From assembly GCA_002390675.1 (NCBI GenBank), contig DGPZ01000028.1, positions 1 through 53,721 on the forward strand: 53,721 nucleotides of DNA, read 5' to 3'. Positions 17,411 to 26,700 of this stretch are shown here, in pieces. A program made the position numbers and the translations under genes. Within the stretch, counting starts at the first letter, position 1, and each line of letters begins with the position of its first letter. Below the pieces are notes generated by a model. That model searched no databases and was not told where the DNA came from. It saw nothing but the letters and a program-made list of their open reading frames with translations. Source of the stretch: Deltaproteobacteria bacterium UBA4427. GTDB taxonomy: Bacteria > Myxococcota_A > UBA9160 > UBA4427.

Positions 17411-18616
17411 CTAGACCTTTGCGAGGGCCTGTTCGATGTCCGCGATAATGTCGGCGGAGTTTTCGATGCCGCAGGCGTAACGCACGAGCGTGTCCGTTAT
17501 GCCGAGGCGCGCTCGTTCTTCTTTGGACTTGTCCCAGAAGGACATGGTCACGGGCAGTTCGATCAAGCTCTCGACGCCGCCGAGGCTTGGCGCCTGGTAC
17601 GGTATTTGAGTCGAATCAATGAAGCGCATCGCGCCTTCGAGGTCTGTCTCGATCTCAAAAGTGACGACACCGCCGAAACCCTTCATGACGCGCTGAGCGA
17701 CTTCGTGGTCGGGGTGGCTCGGAAGGCCGGGATAGAAGACCGACTTAATTTTCGGATGTGTCTCGAGGTAGGTCGCCAAAGCAAGGCCGTTCTCGTTATG
17801 CCGAGCCATGCGAATGTCGAGGGTCTTGATGCCTCGTAGCAGCAGCCATGCAGCATGGGCATCGATGATGCCGCCGAGCACGCCGAGGGCCTTGCGGACG
17901 GGGTCGATGGTCTCACGAGGGCCCGTCACGGTTCCGGCGAGCAGGTCGTTATGTCCGCCGAGGTACTTCGTGGCGCTATGCAGAACGAGGTCGGCGCCGT
18001 CGTCAAGCGCGCGATGGTTTACCGGTGTTGCGAAGGTCGAATCGATAATCGTCATTACGCCGGCTGCGCGGGCGACCTCGGTAAAGGCGGGAACGTCGAT
18101 GACGCGGAGGTACGGGTTCGTTGGCGATTCGGTGAAGAAGATCTTTGTGTTAGGTCGAATGGCATCTCGGAACGCGTCGAGGTTCGACGGTTCGATGACG
18201 GTCCATTCAACGCCCATGCGTGAGAGGAACTGCTCAATGAATTGCCGCGTGCGGCGGTAGCAATCGCTCGTGACAATGAGGTGTGAACCCTCTTCAAGTA
18301 GGGCCATGAACGTGGTGGTGGCGGCGCACATGCCGGAAGCGAAGAGCACGGTTTCTTCCCCACCTTCGAGGGCACTGATCTTGCGCTCGACGGCGCGCCA
18401 GGTCGGGTTGCCGTAGCGCCCGTATTCTTCGCGGTCGCTTTTGCCTTCTTGGTAGTCCGTGACTTCTTTGGAGTTGCGGAACCAGAATGTCGAGGTCTGA
18501 TAGATGGGAGTGGTGATCGCATTGGCTTCTTGCTGGCGCAATTCACCTGCGTGAACGGAGCTCGTCGCGCTCCCGCGGTCGCTGGGCTCTTCCGGAAGGT
18601 CGTTCTGATCGGACAT
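17411..18616 (-). CDS. metB: Cys/Met-metabolism PLP enzyme (cystathionine gamma-synthase type)
   Basis: A 401-residue fold-type I PLP enzyme. The PLP lysine is Lys217 in 'LVLHSATKYLGGHNDLLAG'. Other family marks are 'YGRYGNPTWRAVERKISALE', 'FASGMCAATTTF', 'FTESPTNPYLRVID' and the C-terminal 'SLGGVESLIELPVTMS'. The family includes cystathionine gamma-synthase, cystathionine beta- and gamma-lyase, and homocysteine synthases; sequence alone does not separate these firmly. The overall pattern resembles the gamma-synthase/MetB group, hence the symbol with limited certainty. It is transcribed alone. Confidence 0.85.
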   Translation of the reverse strand: MSDQNDLPEEPSDRGSATSSVHAGELRQQEANAITTPIYQTSTFWFRNSKEVTDYQEGKSDREEYGRYGNPTWRAVERKISALEGGEETVLFASGMCAATTTFMALLEEGSHLIVTSDCYRRTRQFIEQFLSRMGVEWTVIEPSNLDAFRDAIRPNTKIFFTESPTNPYLRVIDVPAFTEVARAAGVMTIIDSTFATPVNHRALDDGADLVLHSATKYLGGHNDLLAGTVTGPRETIDPVRKALGVLGGIIDAHAAWLLLRGIKTLDIRMARHNENGLALATYLETHPKIKSVFYPGLPSHPDHEVAQRVMKGFGGVVTFEIETDLEGAMRFIDSTQIPYQAPSLGGVESLIELPVTMSFWDKSKEERARLGITDTLVRYACGIENSADIIADIEQALAKV

Positions 18617-18971
18617 GGATTCTCTCTACTGACCAGATTGCAGGAGAGTCTCGCTTCTCGCGCTCCCTCGGGTTGGAAGGAAACGCTGCGAAAATACGGG
18701 AGATCGACTCACGAAAAGCGCGAGCGATCTCACGCATTAGCGCGCGAAAGAACGGGACTTCAACTCAATATGATCAAGAAGTGGCACTTAGCAACTCGGG
18801 GGGACCCGGGCGGGGCGCTCGCGCATGACACGCGGCGAAAACGCCATCGGGGTCCGAGGGTCTGCAACTGCCTGAAATCAACCCCTTGAATTCGAACCTG
18901 AAAAGGCAAACCTACGGGCGATGCCAGAAGGCGTCAACTCCGCGGAATGTCTCGCGGCTGTGAGGGGCTCT
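18617..18971. other. Divergent promoter region between the metB-like gene and the LOG gene
   Basis: About 355 bases separate the divergent starts. I looked for a SAM-type riboswitch ahead of the trans-sulfuration gene and found no recognisable core. The stretch is GC-rich near 18800-18830 and AT-richer at 18760-18790. GAGGGG just before 18972 is the likely ribosome binding site of the LOG gene. Confidence 0.4.
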
Positions 18972-19559
18972 ATGGCCAAGAATCGTCGCATCCTCGTCTT
19001 TTGCGCTTCGAGTACGAGCTGCAAGCCCCATTTTCACGAGGCAGCGGATCAGCTGGGGCGCGAGATCGCACGAGCCGGACACACCCTCGTTTATGGCGGT
19101 GGCGCAAAAGGCTCCATGGGAGCCGTCGCGGATGGCGCTTTGGCTGAGGGTGGCGAAGTCGTTGGGATCATTCCGGGTTTCATGCGCGAGCTGGAATGGG
19201 CGCATGAGGGCTTGGCCGAGCTGACCTTGGTCGACGACATGCAGACACGCAAGCGGCTGATGCTCGAGACAGCAGACGCGATCGTGACGCTTCCAGGCGG
19301 GTCCGGAACCTTCGAAGAACTCTTTGACGCGATCACCTCGAAACGGCTTGGCATCTTCACGCACCCGATCGTGATCTTGAACCAGGACGGGTTCTATGAG
19401 CCGCTCTTCCGCCTAATGGAAAGCAGTGTCTCCGAGCGGTTCATGCACGAGCAGCATCTCGATATCTGGCAGTCGGTTGGGGAAGTCCACGAAATTTTGC
19501 CGGCGATCGAAGCGGTCGAGCCTTGGCCCGATGACGCGATCGAGTTCGCGACGCGGTGA
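18972..19559 (+). CDS. LOG-family (TIGR00730) phosphoribohydrolase
   Basis: A 195-residue protein from ATG 18972 (GAGGGG upstream); ATG 18921 would add 17 non-conserved residues. It has the Rossmann-like opening 'RRILVFCASSTSCKPHFHEA', the 'VYGGGAKGSMGAVADGAL' nucleotide-binding stretch, and the LOG catalytic motif 'TLPGGSGTFEELFDAI', preceded by 'MQTRKRLMLETADAIV'. LOG proteins release free cytokinin-like bases from nucleoside 5'-monophosphates; in most bacteria they probably act on AMP or related nucleotides. The stop overlaps the GTG of aat by four bases. Confidence 0.9.
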   Translation: MAKNRRILVFCASSTSCKPHFHEAADQLGREIARAGHTLVYGGGAKGSMGAVADGALAEGGEVVGIIPGFMRELEWAHEGLAELTLVDDMQTRKRLMLETADAIVTLPGGSGTFEELFDAITSKRLGIFTHPIVILNQDGFYEPLFRLMESSVSERFMHEQHLDIWQSVGEVHEILPAIEAVEPWPDDAIEFATR

Positions 19560-20281
19560 GCACTTCTGGAAAACTCTCAACACGCGAATTGATCGAGGAA
19601 GTCGTGGCTGCGTTTCCGTTTCCCGACCCACGAGAATCTGACGATCGTGGCCTGCTTGGATACGGAGGTGACCTAGCACCCGAGCGTTTGGTTGCGGCCT
19701 ATGCCCAGGGCGTCTTCCCTTGGTACGACGAAGATCCAATTCTCTGGTTCTCGCCGAACCCGCGAATGGTCCTGCGCCCGTCAAATATTCACGTAGGCCG
19801 GTCTCTCGCAAAACGACTTCGTGCGGCTCCCTACCGTGTGTCTATGGACACTGCATTCCGCGAGGTGATTTCGGCATGCCGCGATACGCCACGTCCGGAT
19901 CAAGACGGGACTTGGATCACGGAAGAGATGGTCGAGGCCTACTGCACGCTTCACGAGTTGGGATTTGCGCATAGCGTGGAGGCATGGGAAAACCCCGAAG
20001 GAGCGGGAGAGCGTCTTGTTGGTGGCCTTTACGGCATTTCGCTTGGGAATGCGTTTTTCGGCGAGTCGATGTTTGCGCATGCGCCGGATGCTTCGAAGAT
20101 CGCTTTCACAACCTTTGTTAAGCAGCTGGAAGCATGGGAGTTCGCTTTCGTAGACTGCCAGGTCGCGACGGAGCATCTTGAAAGGTTCGGTGCGGAGGAA
20201 TGGTCGCGTGACGAATTCCTGACGATGCTATCCGAATCGCTCGTTGCGTCGACGCGATGCGGCATCTGGTCTTTCGACTAA
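19556..20281 (+). CDS. aat: Leucyl/phenylalanyl-tRNA--protein transferase
   Basis: A 241-residue enzyme with the family opening 'FPFPDPRESDDRGLLGYGGDL', then 'GVFPWYDEDPILWFSPNPRM', 'TWITEEMVEAYCTLHELG' and 'GGLYGISLGNAFFGESMF'. It adds Leu or Phe to proteins with N-terminal Lys or Arg and so feeds them to ClpS/ClpAP (N-end rule). The GTG start overlaps the LOG stop (GTGA), giving a two-gene operon. clpA and clpS are not in the window. Confidence 0.95.
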   Translation: MSTSGKLSTRELIEEVVAAFPFPDPRESDDRGLLGYGGDLAPERLVAAYAQGVFPWYDEDPILWFSPNPRMVLRPSNIHVGRSLAKRLRAAPYRVSMDTAFREVISACRDTPRPDQDGTWITEEMVEAYCTLHELGFAHSVEAWENPEGAGERLVGGLYGISLGNAFFGESMFAHAPDASKIAFTTFVKQLEAWEFAFVDCQVATEHLERFGAEEWSRDEFLTMLSESLVASTRCGIWSFD

Positions 20282-20330
20282 CGGCTGATCGCTTGAGCGG
20301 AGAACGCTTCAGGTCTTGTATCGGCGACGT

Positions 20331-21110
20331 CTAGAAAGAGAGCGGTAGCTGGAGATGGGTCTCGTAGATGAAATCTCGATGCGCCAGCAGCGCTTCGTCG
20401 AGCGCCGCATCCGTCGCCGGCGTCGTCCCGCCGTAACCAGCTCGTAGCGATTCAGGCATGGGGCATTGCTCGGGCGGAAGCGGCCGCAGCAGCGCGGCAA
20501 AAGCGGCCCAGTAGATGTCGACTGCTGTGAGTGAGTCGCCCACAAGGTATTTGCTCCCGGCTGCCTTCTGGTTCGCGAGTTGTTCGGAAAAGAGCCCAAG
20601 GATTGAGCAAACGCGGGCATCCGCGTGTGCAGTAGCCTCGGTGCTCCAGCCATAGCTGTCGCCTAACAAATTTGCGCCAGCGAGGGCGGGATTCGATTCC
20701 GCGCCGGGAAGGCTGAGCATGGGGGCCAGGAGTTGATGCCGGCGGTTCCAGCCGAGGCCGTCTTCGCTGCAGAGCGCGTGGGAGAGGCCGTACATGAGGG
20801 CGCGTTCTCGTTCGTCCGAGGGCACGAGGGAGGGCTCGGGCGCGAGGCGTTCGGCGAGGGCGAGGATTTCTTCCCAGCCGATTCGGGCGGGGCTGTCCTC
20901 GTGGATCGCTTGCGGCGCATTTCGGTAGCCCGTCCAAGCGACGAGGGCATCGTTCGGGTCCATCGCAGTTTGCCGGACCGGTACGTAATCGAGCTTCTTC
21001 ACATGGAAAATCGACTTGGCGGCTTCGCTCCAGGGGCCCGGGACGCCGGTCGTGAGCGCGAGGCGTAGGCCCGGGAGCTGCTGGGCATCTTCGGGTTCGA
21101 CGTAGTCCAT
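20331..21110 (-). CDS. Glutathione S-transferase-like protein
   Basis: A 259-residue protein with GST architecture. The thioredoxin-like N-domain starts at 'GLRLALTTGVPGPWSEAAKS', where 'VPGPWS' is in the place of the active-site loop. The all-helical C-domain has 'KYLVGDSLTAVDIYWAAFAA', the conserved N-capping box region of GSTs. The substrate is unknown. It converges on aat. gshB elsewhere in the window supports glutathione production. Confidence 0.75.
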   Translation of the reverse strand: MDYVEPEDAQQLPGLRLALTTGVPGPWSEAAKSIFHVKKLDYVPVRQTAMDPNDALVAWTGYRNAPQAIHEDSPARIGWEEILALAERLAPEPSLVPSDERERALMYGLSHALCSEDGLGWNRRHQLLAPMLSLPGAESNPALAGANLLGDSYGWSTEATAHADARVCSILGLFSEQLANQKAAGSKYLVGDSLTAVDIYWAAFAALLRPLPPEQCPMPESLRAGYGGTTPATDAALDEALLAHRDFIYETHLQLPLSF

Positions 21111-21222
21111 GAGTTGTGGGTCCTTTTGGCGATTCGGAGGGGATCAGGTGAAAGCGGGGGGATCTGAAGTCGTCACGGTGATTTGGGTGTGGAGACGCCT
21201 GTTGCCGGCCCGCGGGAGAAGT

Positions 21223-21543
21223 TTAGTGGAGCCCTGCGCGAGGTCGCTTGCTCGACATTTCGCCTTCGGCGATCAGATCGCTTGGATCGCAACCGAGGCC
21301 ATCGGCTAGTAAGAGGAGTTCACCGTAGGCGATGCGCTCCTCCCGCTCCTCGACAGCCTGAATCTGGTTCGGAGTGAGGGTGCGGCGGAGCCCACTTGCG
21401 TTAAAGCTGGCTTCTTCGATCGCCTGGACGAGTTGGCGCGCTGACCAGCCATTGTCGTGGCGACGTCTTCGTACGGCGAGCCCGTCGAGCCGCACGAGTT
21501 TGAGTTCGTCGGCGTCCGGGGGGAGCATCGTCTTGCGGGGCAA
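21223..21543 (-). CDS. XRE-type helix-turn-helix protein
   Basis: A 106-residue protein starting at TTG 21543, with AGGAGA six bases upstream; ATG 21528 is the alternative. The helix-turn-helix resembles Cro/CI: 'GLAVRRRRHDNGWSARQLVQ', a longer loop, 'TPNQIQAVEEREERIAYGEL', and 'LLADGLGCDPSDLIAEGE'. It is divergent from the small gene at 21584 with only 40 bases between, so it may control that gene and itself. No sensor domain is present. Confidence 0.75.
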   Translation of the reverse strand: MPRKTMLPPDADELKLVRLDGLAVRRRRHDNGWSARQLVQAIEEASFNASGLRRTLTPNQIQAVEEREERIAYGELLLLADGLGCDPSDLIAEGEMSSKRPRAGLH

Positions 21544-21583
21544 AGAGTTCTCCTAGAGGACCGACGAGTGTAGACTACTCGCC

Positions 21584-22000
21584 ATGGCGAACGAGACCGG
21601 ATTCGAATTTCTCGAGCGTGCGGCGGAAGCGCGCGGAAAGATCCTGCGTGCAGAAGCTGATCGAGCGGGAGCAAGCGTTGGCGTGCTGGCTTTGACCTTT
21701 GATGTCGGCCGAATGGTGATCGCTCCTACGGATGCGGGCCTGGTCGTGCAGCCACTGGAGTCCCGGGAGCAACTGCCCGAGGGACTCGGCTCTCTCGACG
21801 AGGAAGATCCCTGGTGGCGTCTGCTGGGCCAGCCCATAACCGCGGCATGGCCCGGTGGCGTCGAAGAAGGTGTAGGTGCGCAGGGGCTTGGCTCGTTGAT
21901 GATTCTCAAGTTGCGCTTTCGTGAAGAAAACGAAAATCCTCGGGTGGTTCGTTTCGAAGCGACAGGCAATGCGATCCGCATTTCGTTGGATGACGTTTAA
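21584..22000 (+). CDS. Hypothetical protein
   Basis: A 138-residue soluble protein with no family recognised. It has an acidic middle ('LDEEDPWWRLLGQPITAAWP') and a C-terminal strand pattern ('LMILKLRFREENENPRVVRF') that would suit a small alpha/beta fold. The start codon ATG 21584 is 40 bases from the divergent XRE gene. Sixty bases downstream is msrB, in the same direction and with its own ribosome binding site. Confidence 0.6.
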   Translation: MANETGFEFLERAAEARGKILRAEADRAGASVGVLALTFDVGRMVIAPTDAGLVVQPLESREQLPEGLGSLDEEDPWWRLLGQPITAAWPGGVEEGVGAQGLGSLMILKLRFREENENPRVVRFEATGNAIRISLDDV

Positions 22001-22059
22001 CGCGGACGAGCAAGAGCTCGAAACACTGCGCGTGAATTTTGATTGAGGAGTAAAGAGAT

Positions 22060-22467
22060 ATGTCGAACGAAGACAAGGTGATACGAAGCGACGAGGAATG
22101 GCGTGAGAAGCTTTCCGACGAGGAATTCCAGGTCGCTCGATGTTCCGCTACGGAGCGCGCGTTTACGGGCCGCTACTGGGACGAAAAAAGCGCGGGTACC
22201 TATCACTGCATATGTTGCGACAACCCGCTCTTCCGCTCGGAAGCGAAATACGAGTCGGGAACGGGTTGGCCGAGCTTCTTTCAACCTGTTGAGGAAGGGG
22301 CGGTTGCGGAGAATGTTGATACCAGTGCCGGTATGACGCGAAGGGAATCAATCTGCGCGAAATGCGATGCGCATCTCGGTCACGTCTTTCCCGATGGACC
22401 CAAGCCGACTGGGCTTCGCTACTGCATGAACTCGGCGTCGCTCAATCTCAAAAAAGATGACGAATAG
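22060..22467 (+). CDS. msrB: Peptide-methionine (R)-S-oxide reductase
   Basis: A 135-residue SelR/MsrB domain. The catalytic Cys122 lies in 'GLRYCMNSASL'. Zinc ligands are the pairs Cys50/Cys53 ('YHCICCDNPLF') and Cys99/Cys102 ('CAKCDAHLGHVF'). 'SGTGWPSF' forms the substrate pocket. It reduces methionine-R-sulfoxide in proteins. There is no signal peptide, so it is cytoplasmic. GAGGAG lies ahead of ATG 22060. This is the cysteine form, not the selenocysteine form, even though the genome encodes SelB. Confidence 0.95.
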   Translation: MSNEDKVIRSDEEWREKLSDEEFQVARCSATERAFTGRYWDEKSAGTYHCICCDNPLFRSEAKYESGTGWPSFFQPVEEGAVAENVDTSAGMTRRESICAKCDAHLGHVFPDGPKPTGLRYCMNSASLNLKKDDE

Positions 22468-22480
22468 CATTAGGACCAGA

Positions 22481-22517
22481 GCCCTGCGGCTGGCAGGGCA
22501 CTGCTTTCATTTTTCGC
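22481..22517 (+). terminator. Rho-independent terminator after msrB
   Basis: A perfect 7-bp GC stem (GCCCTGC, loop GGCTG, GCAGGGC, 22481-22499) is followed by a T-rich run ('CTTTCATTTTTC'). It lies 14 bases after the msrB stop. Confidence 0.8.
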
Positions 22518-22554
22518 CGCGCAAAGACGCGAATCGCTCGACAAAGGCAGGCAC

Positions 22555-23202
22555 TTGAAAGAACGCTTCGACGCGATCTTCTTCGACAACGACGGCATCC
22601 TCGTAGATACGGAGCCGCTCTTCCTGCAGGCGACGAAAGAGATTTTGGCGACGGTCGGGGTCGATCTCTCGACCGAGGTCTATCACGACCTCACTATGCG
22701 CCAAGGGCGAACAGTTTTTGAGATGGTGTCGGCTAAAGGGATCAGCGACGAACAGATCCTTGAAATGCGCGCTGTTCGCGAAGTGCGTTATGCCGACTTG
22801 ATTCGCGCGGGCATAAGCGTTCTCGACGGTGTCAAAGAGACAGTCGCGGCCCTAAAAGGCGTGCGACGCACGGCCATAGTGACCAGTTCAGGCCGCATGC
22901 ATTTCGAATTAATCCACGAACAGACGGGGCTCTTGCCCTATTTCGAGTTTGTATTGGCGGATGGGGACTACACCCATCACAAGCCTCACCCGGAGCCCTA
23001 CGAGTTGGCGGCGGAGCGGATGGGGGTCGATCCGGCGCGCTGTCTCGTGATCGAAGATACTGAGCGAGGACTCACATCGGCGACCGAAGCGGGCATGGCG
23101 TGCGTCGTGATTCCGAACGAACTGACCGAGGGCGCGAATTTTCCGGGTGCGCTTGCGCGGCTCGATTCGATGCACGAGCTGGGGCCCTTATTAGGTATTT
23201 AA
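22555..23202 (+). CDS. HAD-IA family phosphatase/phosphomutase-like
   Basis: A 215-residue HAD hydrolase from TTG 22555. Motif I is 'IFFDNDGILVDTE' (DxD, with Asn between the two Asp), motif II 'AIVTSSGR', the lysine motif 'HHKPHPEPYELA', and motif III 'CLVIEDTERGLTSATEAGM'. The arrangement matches the beta-phosphoglucomutase/GS1-like subfamily with a helical cap. The substrate cannot be inferred. It is separated from msrB by a good terminator. Confidence 0.85.
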   Translation: MKERFDAIFFDNDGILVDTEPLFLQATKEILATVGVDLSTEVYHDLTMRQGRTVFEMVSAKGISDEQILEMRAVREVRYADLIRAGISVLDGVKETVAALKGVRRTAIVTSSGRMHFELIHEQTGLLPYFEFVLADGDYTHHKPHPEPYELAAERMGVDPARCLVIEDTERGLTSATEAGMACVVIPNELTEGANFPGALARLDSMHELGPLLGI

Positions 23203-23782
23203 GCTAGGTCTCTGCGTTTGAGGTCATTTAGATCGTCGCGTTTAGATTAACGCCGCCGCCCGGGGAAGGGCCAACGCGCCGCGTAGGCACGCGAGGCTCG
23301 AGTCGAAGCGAAATGATTTTCGTGAAGTCGAGATTGACCGAGGCGATCGCGAAATCTCGATCCTGAACTCGATCCAAATCACCCGCGCCGAACGCATCGT
23401 ATCGAGCGAGTAGCTGAACGAGGCTCGTGACCTGCCATCTCGCACTTGCCCGGTAGCCCAGACATAATCGTTTCTGAAACTTTCGTCGTCGTTGCCGTCG
23501 AGCCCAGTGCCCTTAAAAACGACCACATGAACGACGAACGCCTTGCCGAGGATTCGCGGGTCGAGCTGGATGCCGATTTGGCGTTCGTGGGCGAGGACGC
23601 GGACTATCTGGGACCGGTCTAGAAAGTCGACCCTAGTTTCTGATCACAGCCATTCCGGTTTAGATGACCCGAATAATCGAAGCCTGTCGACCGTGAGTGA
23701 GAGGCACACCGTTCGAAGGGCCGGTCGATTCAAGGTAATGAACCCTCCCCCGCCAGTGACTGCCACAGCAATTACAATCTAG
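23203..23782. other. Intergenic stretch holding a porin pseudogene
   Basis: The 580 bases contain no intact gene. On the minus strand, 23228-23640 carry a decayed porin coding sequence (see the separate entry). The remaining 140 bases up to the stop of the fusion gene show no feature. Confidence 0.5.
23228..23640 (-). pseudogene. Porin O/P-like outer-membrane protein remnant, truncated and frameshifted
   Basis: Reading the minus strand from 23640 gives 'VDFLDRSQIVRVLAHERQIG', then 'VVFKGTGLDGNDDESFRNDY' in one frame. At about 23420-23440 the pattern moves to another frame: 'WQVTSLVQLLARYDAFGAGD', 'FAIASVNLDFTKIISLRLE', ending at the TAA at 23230-23228. The order (RxxGI strand, 'VFxGTG' turn, 'ARYD' strand, terminal strands) matches phosphate-selective (Porin O/P, OprP-type) porins. 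The first half of the gene and its start are absent, and a stop precedes the visible part. It is therefore a degraded copy. Confidence 0.55.
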
Positions 23783-26700
23783 TTAGTTCAGGTGCGAGCA
23801 ATCCTCGACGTAGCCGATAGCCTTGAGCCGCTGGCAGGTCGGAAGATCCATTTCGACGTCTTCGCCTTGAACCGCCTTGCCTTCTGCGGCGAGTCTTTGC
23901 AATTCGGCGAGCTCTTCGAGACGGGTTTCGGCGTCGGGATCCGAGTAGCCGTCCATCTCTAACGGATCCGAAGAAACGTCGAAGTATTCGCGCTCGGGAA
24001 GTCCGCGCGGATTGTATTCGTTGGCGATGATGAGCTTCTCATCCTCCGTTCGAAGGGACCAAAGGACGTTGCCTTCATGGTCTTCTTCGGAGAAGACCTG
24101 TTGGTCTTTTTCGAGGCGAGCCGAGAAGGGCGTTCGCAGATCGATGCCCTGCATCGTTTCAGGGATTTCGATTCCCGCGGTTCCAAGAATCGTCGGTCCG
24201 ACGTCGATTAGGCGAGCGATGCCAGAGTCGGCGCCGCGGTTCGGTCGTTCTCCGTCCTTAGCCCATTTGATGAGCAGCGGAACATGGATCTGTTCGTCGT
24301 AGAGCGTGAGGCCGTGCCAGAAGCCGCCGTGTTCGTTGAACTCTTCGCCGTGGTCGGCGGTGAGGACGATGACGGTGTCGTCGTAGAGGCCTTCAGCATC
24401 GAGCTTCGCGAGCAGCTTGCCGAAGTTCTCGTCGAGGTATTCGATCTCGCCGCGATAAAGTTCGTGGAGTCGCTCGGCCATTTCCGGCTCGGGTTCCTGC
24501 ATGGATGCACGCGAGATACCGACGCCGTTATAGGGATGCTCGAGGTAGGGATCGTGGGGGTCCATGTAGTGAAGGAAGAGAAAGAAGCGCTCGTCCTTGC
24601 GCTTGTCGAGCCAATCAAAGGCGACGCCGTTCACGACTTCCGAGTCCTGATAGAAGTCGTTGAAGTAGGTCGCGTCGCCGCCGAAGACTCCGAGAATAAG
24701 CGTGCGCGCCAATTGATAGACGATGAGCTTGGAACTCGACTCCTTGGAGCCAAATAGATAGTCGGGTGCGAGGTAGTAGTAGTCGTCATAGCCCTGGGCG
24801 AAGCCGAAGCTTTCCGCGAGGTTCACGTTCGAGACGACGCCGCCAGTCGTGTAGCCAGCTTCTTGCATGGCTTCCGGGATCAGCACGAGGTCCTGCGAAA
24901 GCGAAGAGGGCTTCGACATCGCGTTATGCGTCGACGGAAGCGTTGACGTGATGAGCGATGCTGTCGCAGGCTTCGTCCAAGAGGCATGTGAGAAACCTTG
25001 ATAGGTGGTCCCATCCTCCGCGAGACGGCACAGGTTCGGCGTCTTTAGGTCGCTGCCGTAACAGGATAGATGGTCCGCGCGCAGCGTATCGACCATTACC
25101 AGCAAGACATTCGGCTTCGACTTGAGGCCTGGAGCAATGCCGCCGCTACTTGATTGTTCGATTGCAGCCGGAGCAAGCGCGACCGAGAGAAGACCGCCGA
25201 GTCCAAACACACCAACTATATAAAGCGCGACCGGCGCGAGTGGGGTTGTGAGCCGTTCAGCAAATGGCTCGAGCACTTTGCGCATCGGTCCGAGGATCAG
25301 CGCAAGCAACACGCTTGCGACGACGAGCACGAGAAGGATTACGCCGAGGGGCGGCATCTGCTCCAAATACACATCGCGCCGCAGTCGGAAGAGCACGACA
25401 AAAAGACCGAAGGGGATCAAGCAGGCGCCAAATCCTAGACGCGGAACCCAATGACCAATTTCTTTCTTGTCCATGGGCAGCGTCGCGAGGAAGATGCCGC
25501 CGACAATAGAGAGTCCGCCGAGCACGGTGGCCCAAAGAAAGGGGCCGAACCAGAAGACCTGGCTTTCGGTGCCGAGGCCGCCGCTATAAATCACGAACGC
25601 TTCGCCTAGGCCTATAACGAGACCTGCGGCAATGCCTGCAAATGCGCCGGCAGAGGGTGCGCGCCACATGCGCTCGCCAAGAGGCGTCGCAGCGGTTTCA
25701 CCGGCTTCGAGGTCGACATCTTCTTCGAGGCTTGAGGCAGCGATCGCTGCGGCCTCGTAGTCAACCTGTTCGCCGTCTACTCGGGCAAAGGCTGGTTTGT
25801 AGTCTTCGCCACGTGCCCACCAGAAGAAGAATCCGAGCATGGTGGGTGCTTCAGCAGCCCAGAATCCGAGCGCCGCGGAAACGATTGCTTCCGCCGGGCC
25901 GATAAGCTCGCCTAGCAACACCAATTGCGCTGCTTCGCGGATGCCTTCACCTGCAATCGTGAAGGGGCTGATCACGGTGACGAAGATCTGGATGGCGGAA
26001 CCGAATGTGACCTTCCAGAATTCTGCGCCATCGGCGCCGATTGCAAGCGCTGTGAAGTAATACATGGCGGCGGTTGTGAAGTGGACCAAGAAGGATAGGA
26101 AGAGAATCTGGAAGACGAGGCGCGGATGCCCGCGATAGGCAGCGGCGGAATTCGAAATGCGGGTGACGAGGCCCTTGATACGCGCCTTCGCCGGGACCGG
26201 GACGTTTTCGAGGATCCACTGTACGAAGCCCGGAAAGAGGAGGACCACGACGAGGCCCGAGATCACACCGAGCGCGATCGGGATGGAGATGGATGCGAAG
26301 AGAAATGCGCTGTCGCCGAAGATGCCTATTCCGAAGGGCAGTGCGACGAGGAAGGTCATGAAGACGCCGGAGAAGCCGCACACTTTCTCTACGAATTTCG
26401 CGGCGGTTACTTCAACAGTCTTGCCGGAGAAGCGCGCGGCATCAAAGAGCGTGTATCCATCGAGACCAGCGGTCGAGGGCAGGAACGTGCCGATGAAGCG
26501 GCCGATCAAGAATGAACCGAAGATGTGTCGGAAGGGGAGAACGATGCCCTGCCCACGCAGCATCAGGATCCAGCGGTACATCGACGAGAGCATGCCGATA
26601 ATTTTTATGCCCGTTGCAATTAACACGAAAGTCCAGAACGTCGCTGCGTCGATCCTTTCGATTTGATCCATGATCAGCTGAAGAACACTCACCCCATCGA

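Noticed and set aside
18617..18971. SAM riboswitch ahead of the metB-like gene
   Set aside because: I looked for SAM-I, SAM-II and SAH cores on the minus strand and saw no matching conserved blocks.
23242..23526. 94-codon minus-strand frame as a stand-alone gene
   Set aside because: Its first third is porin-like and the rest is out of frame with the porin pattern; it is better explained as part of the pseudogene.
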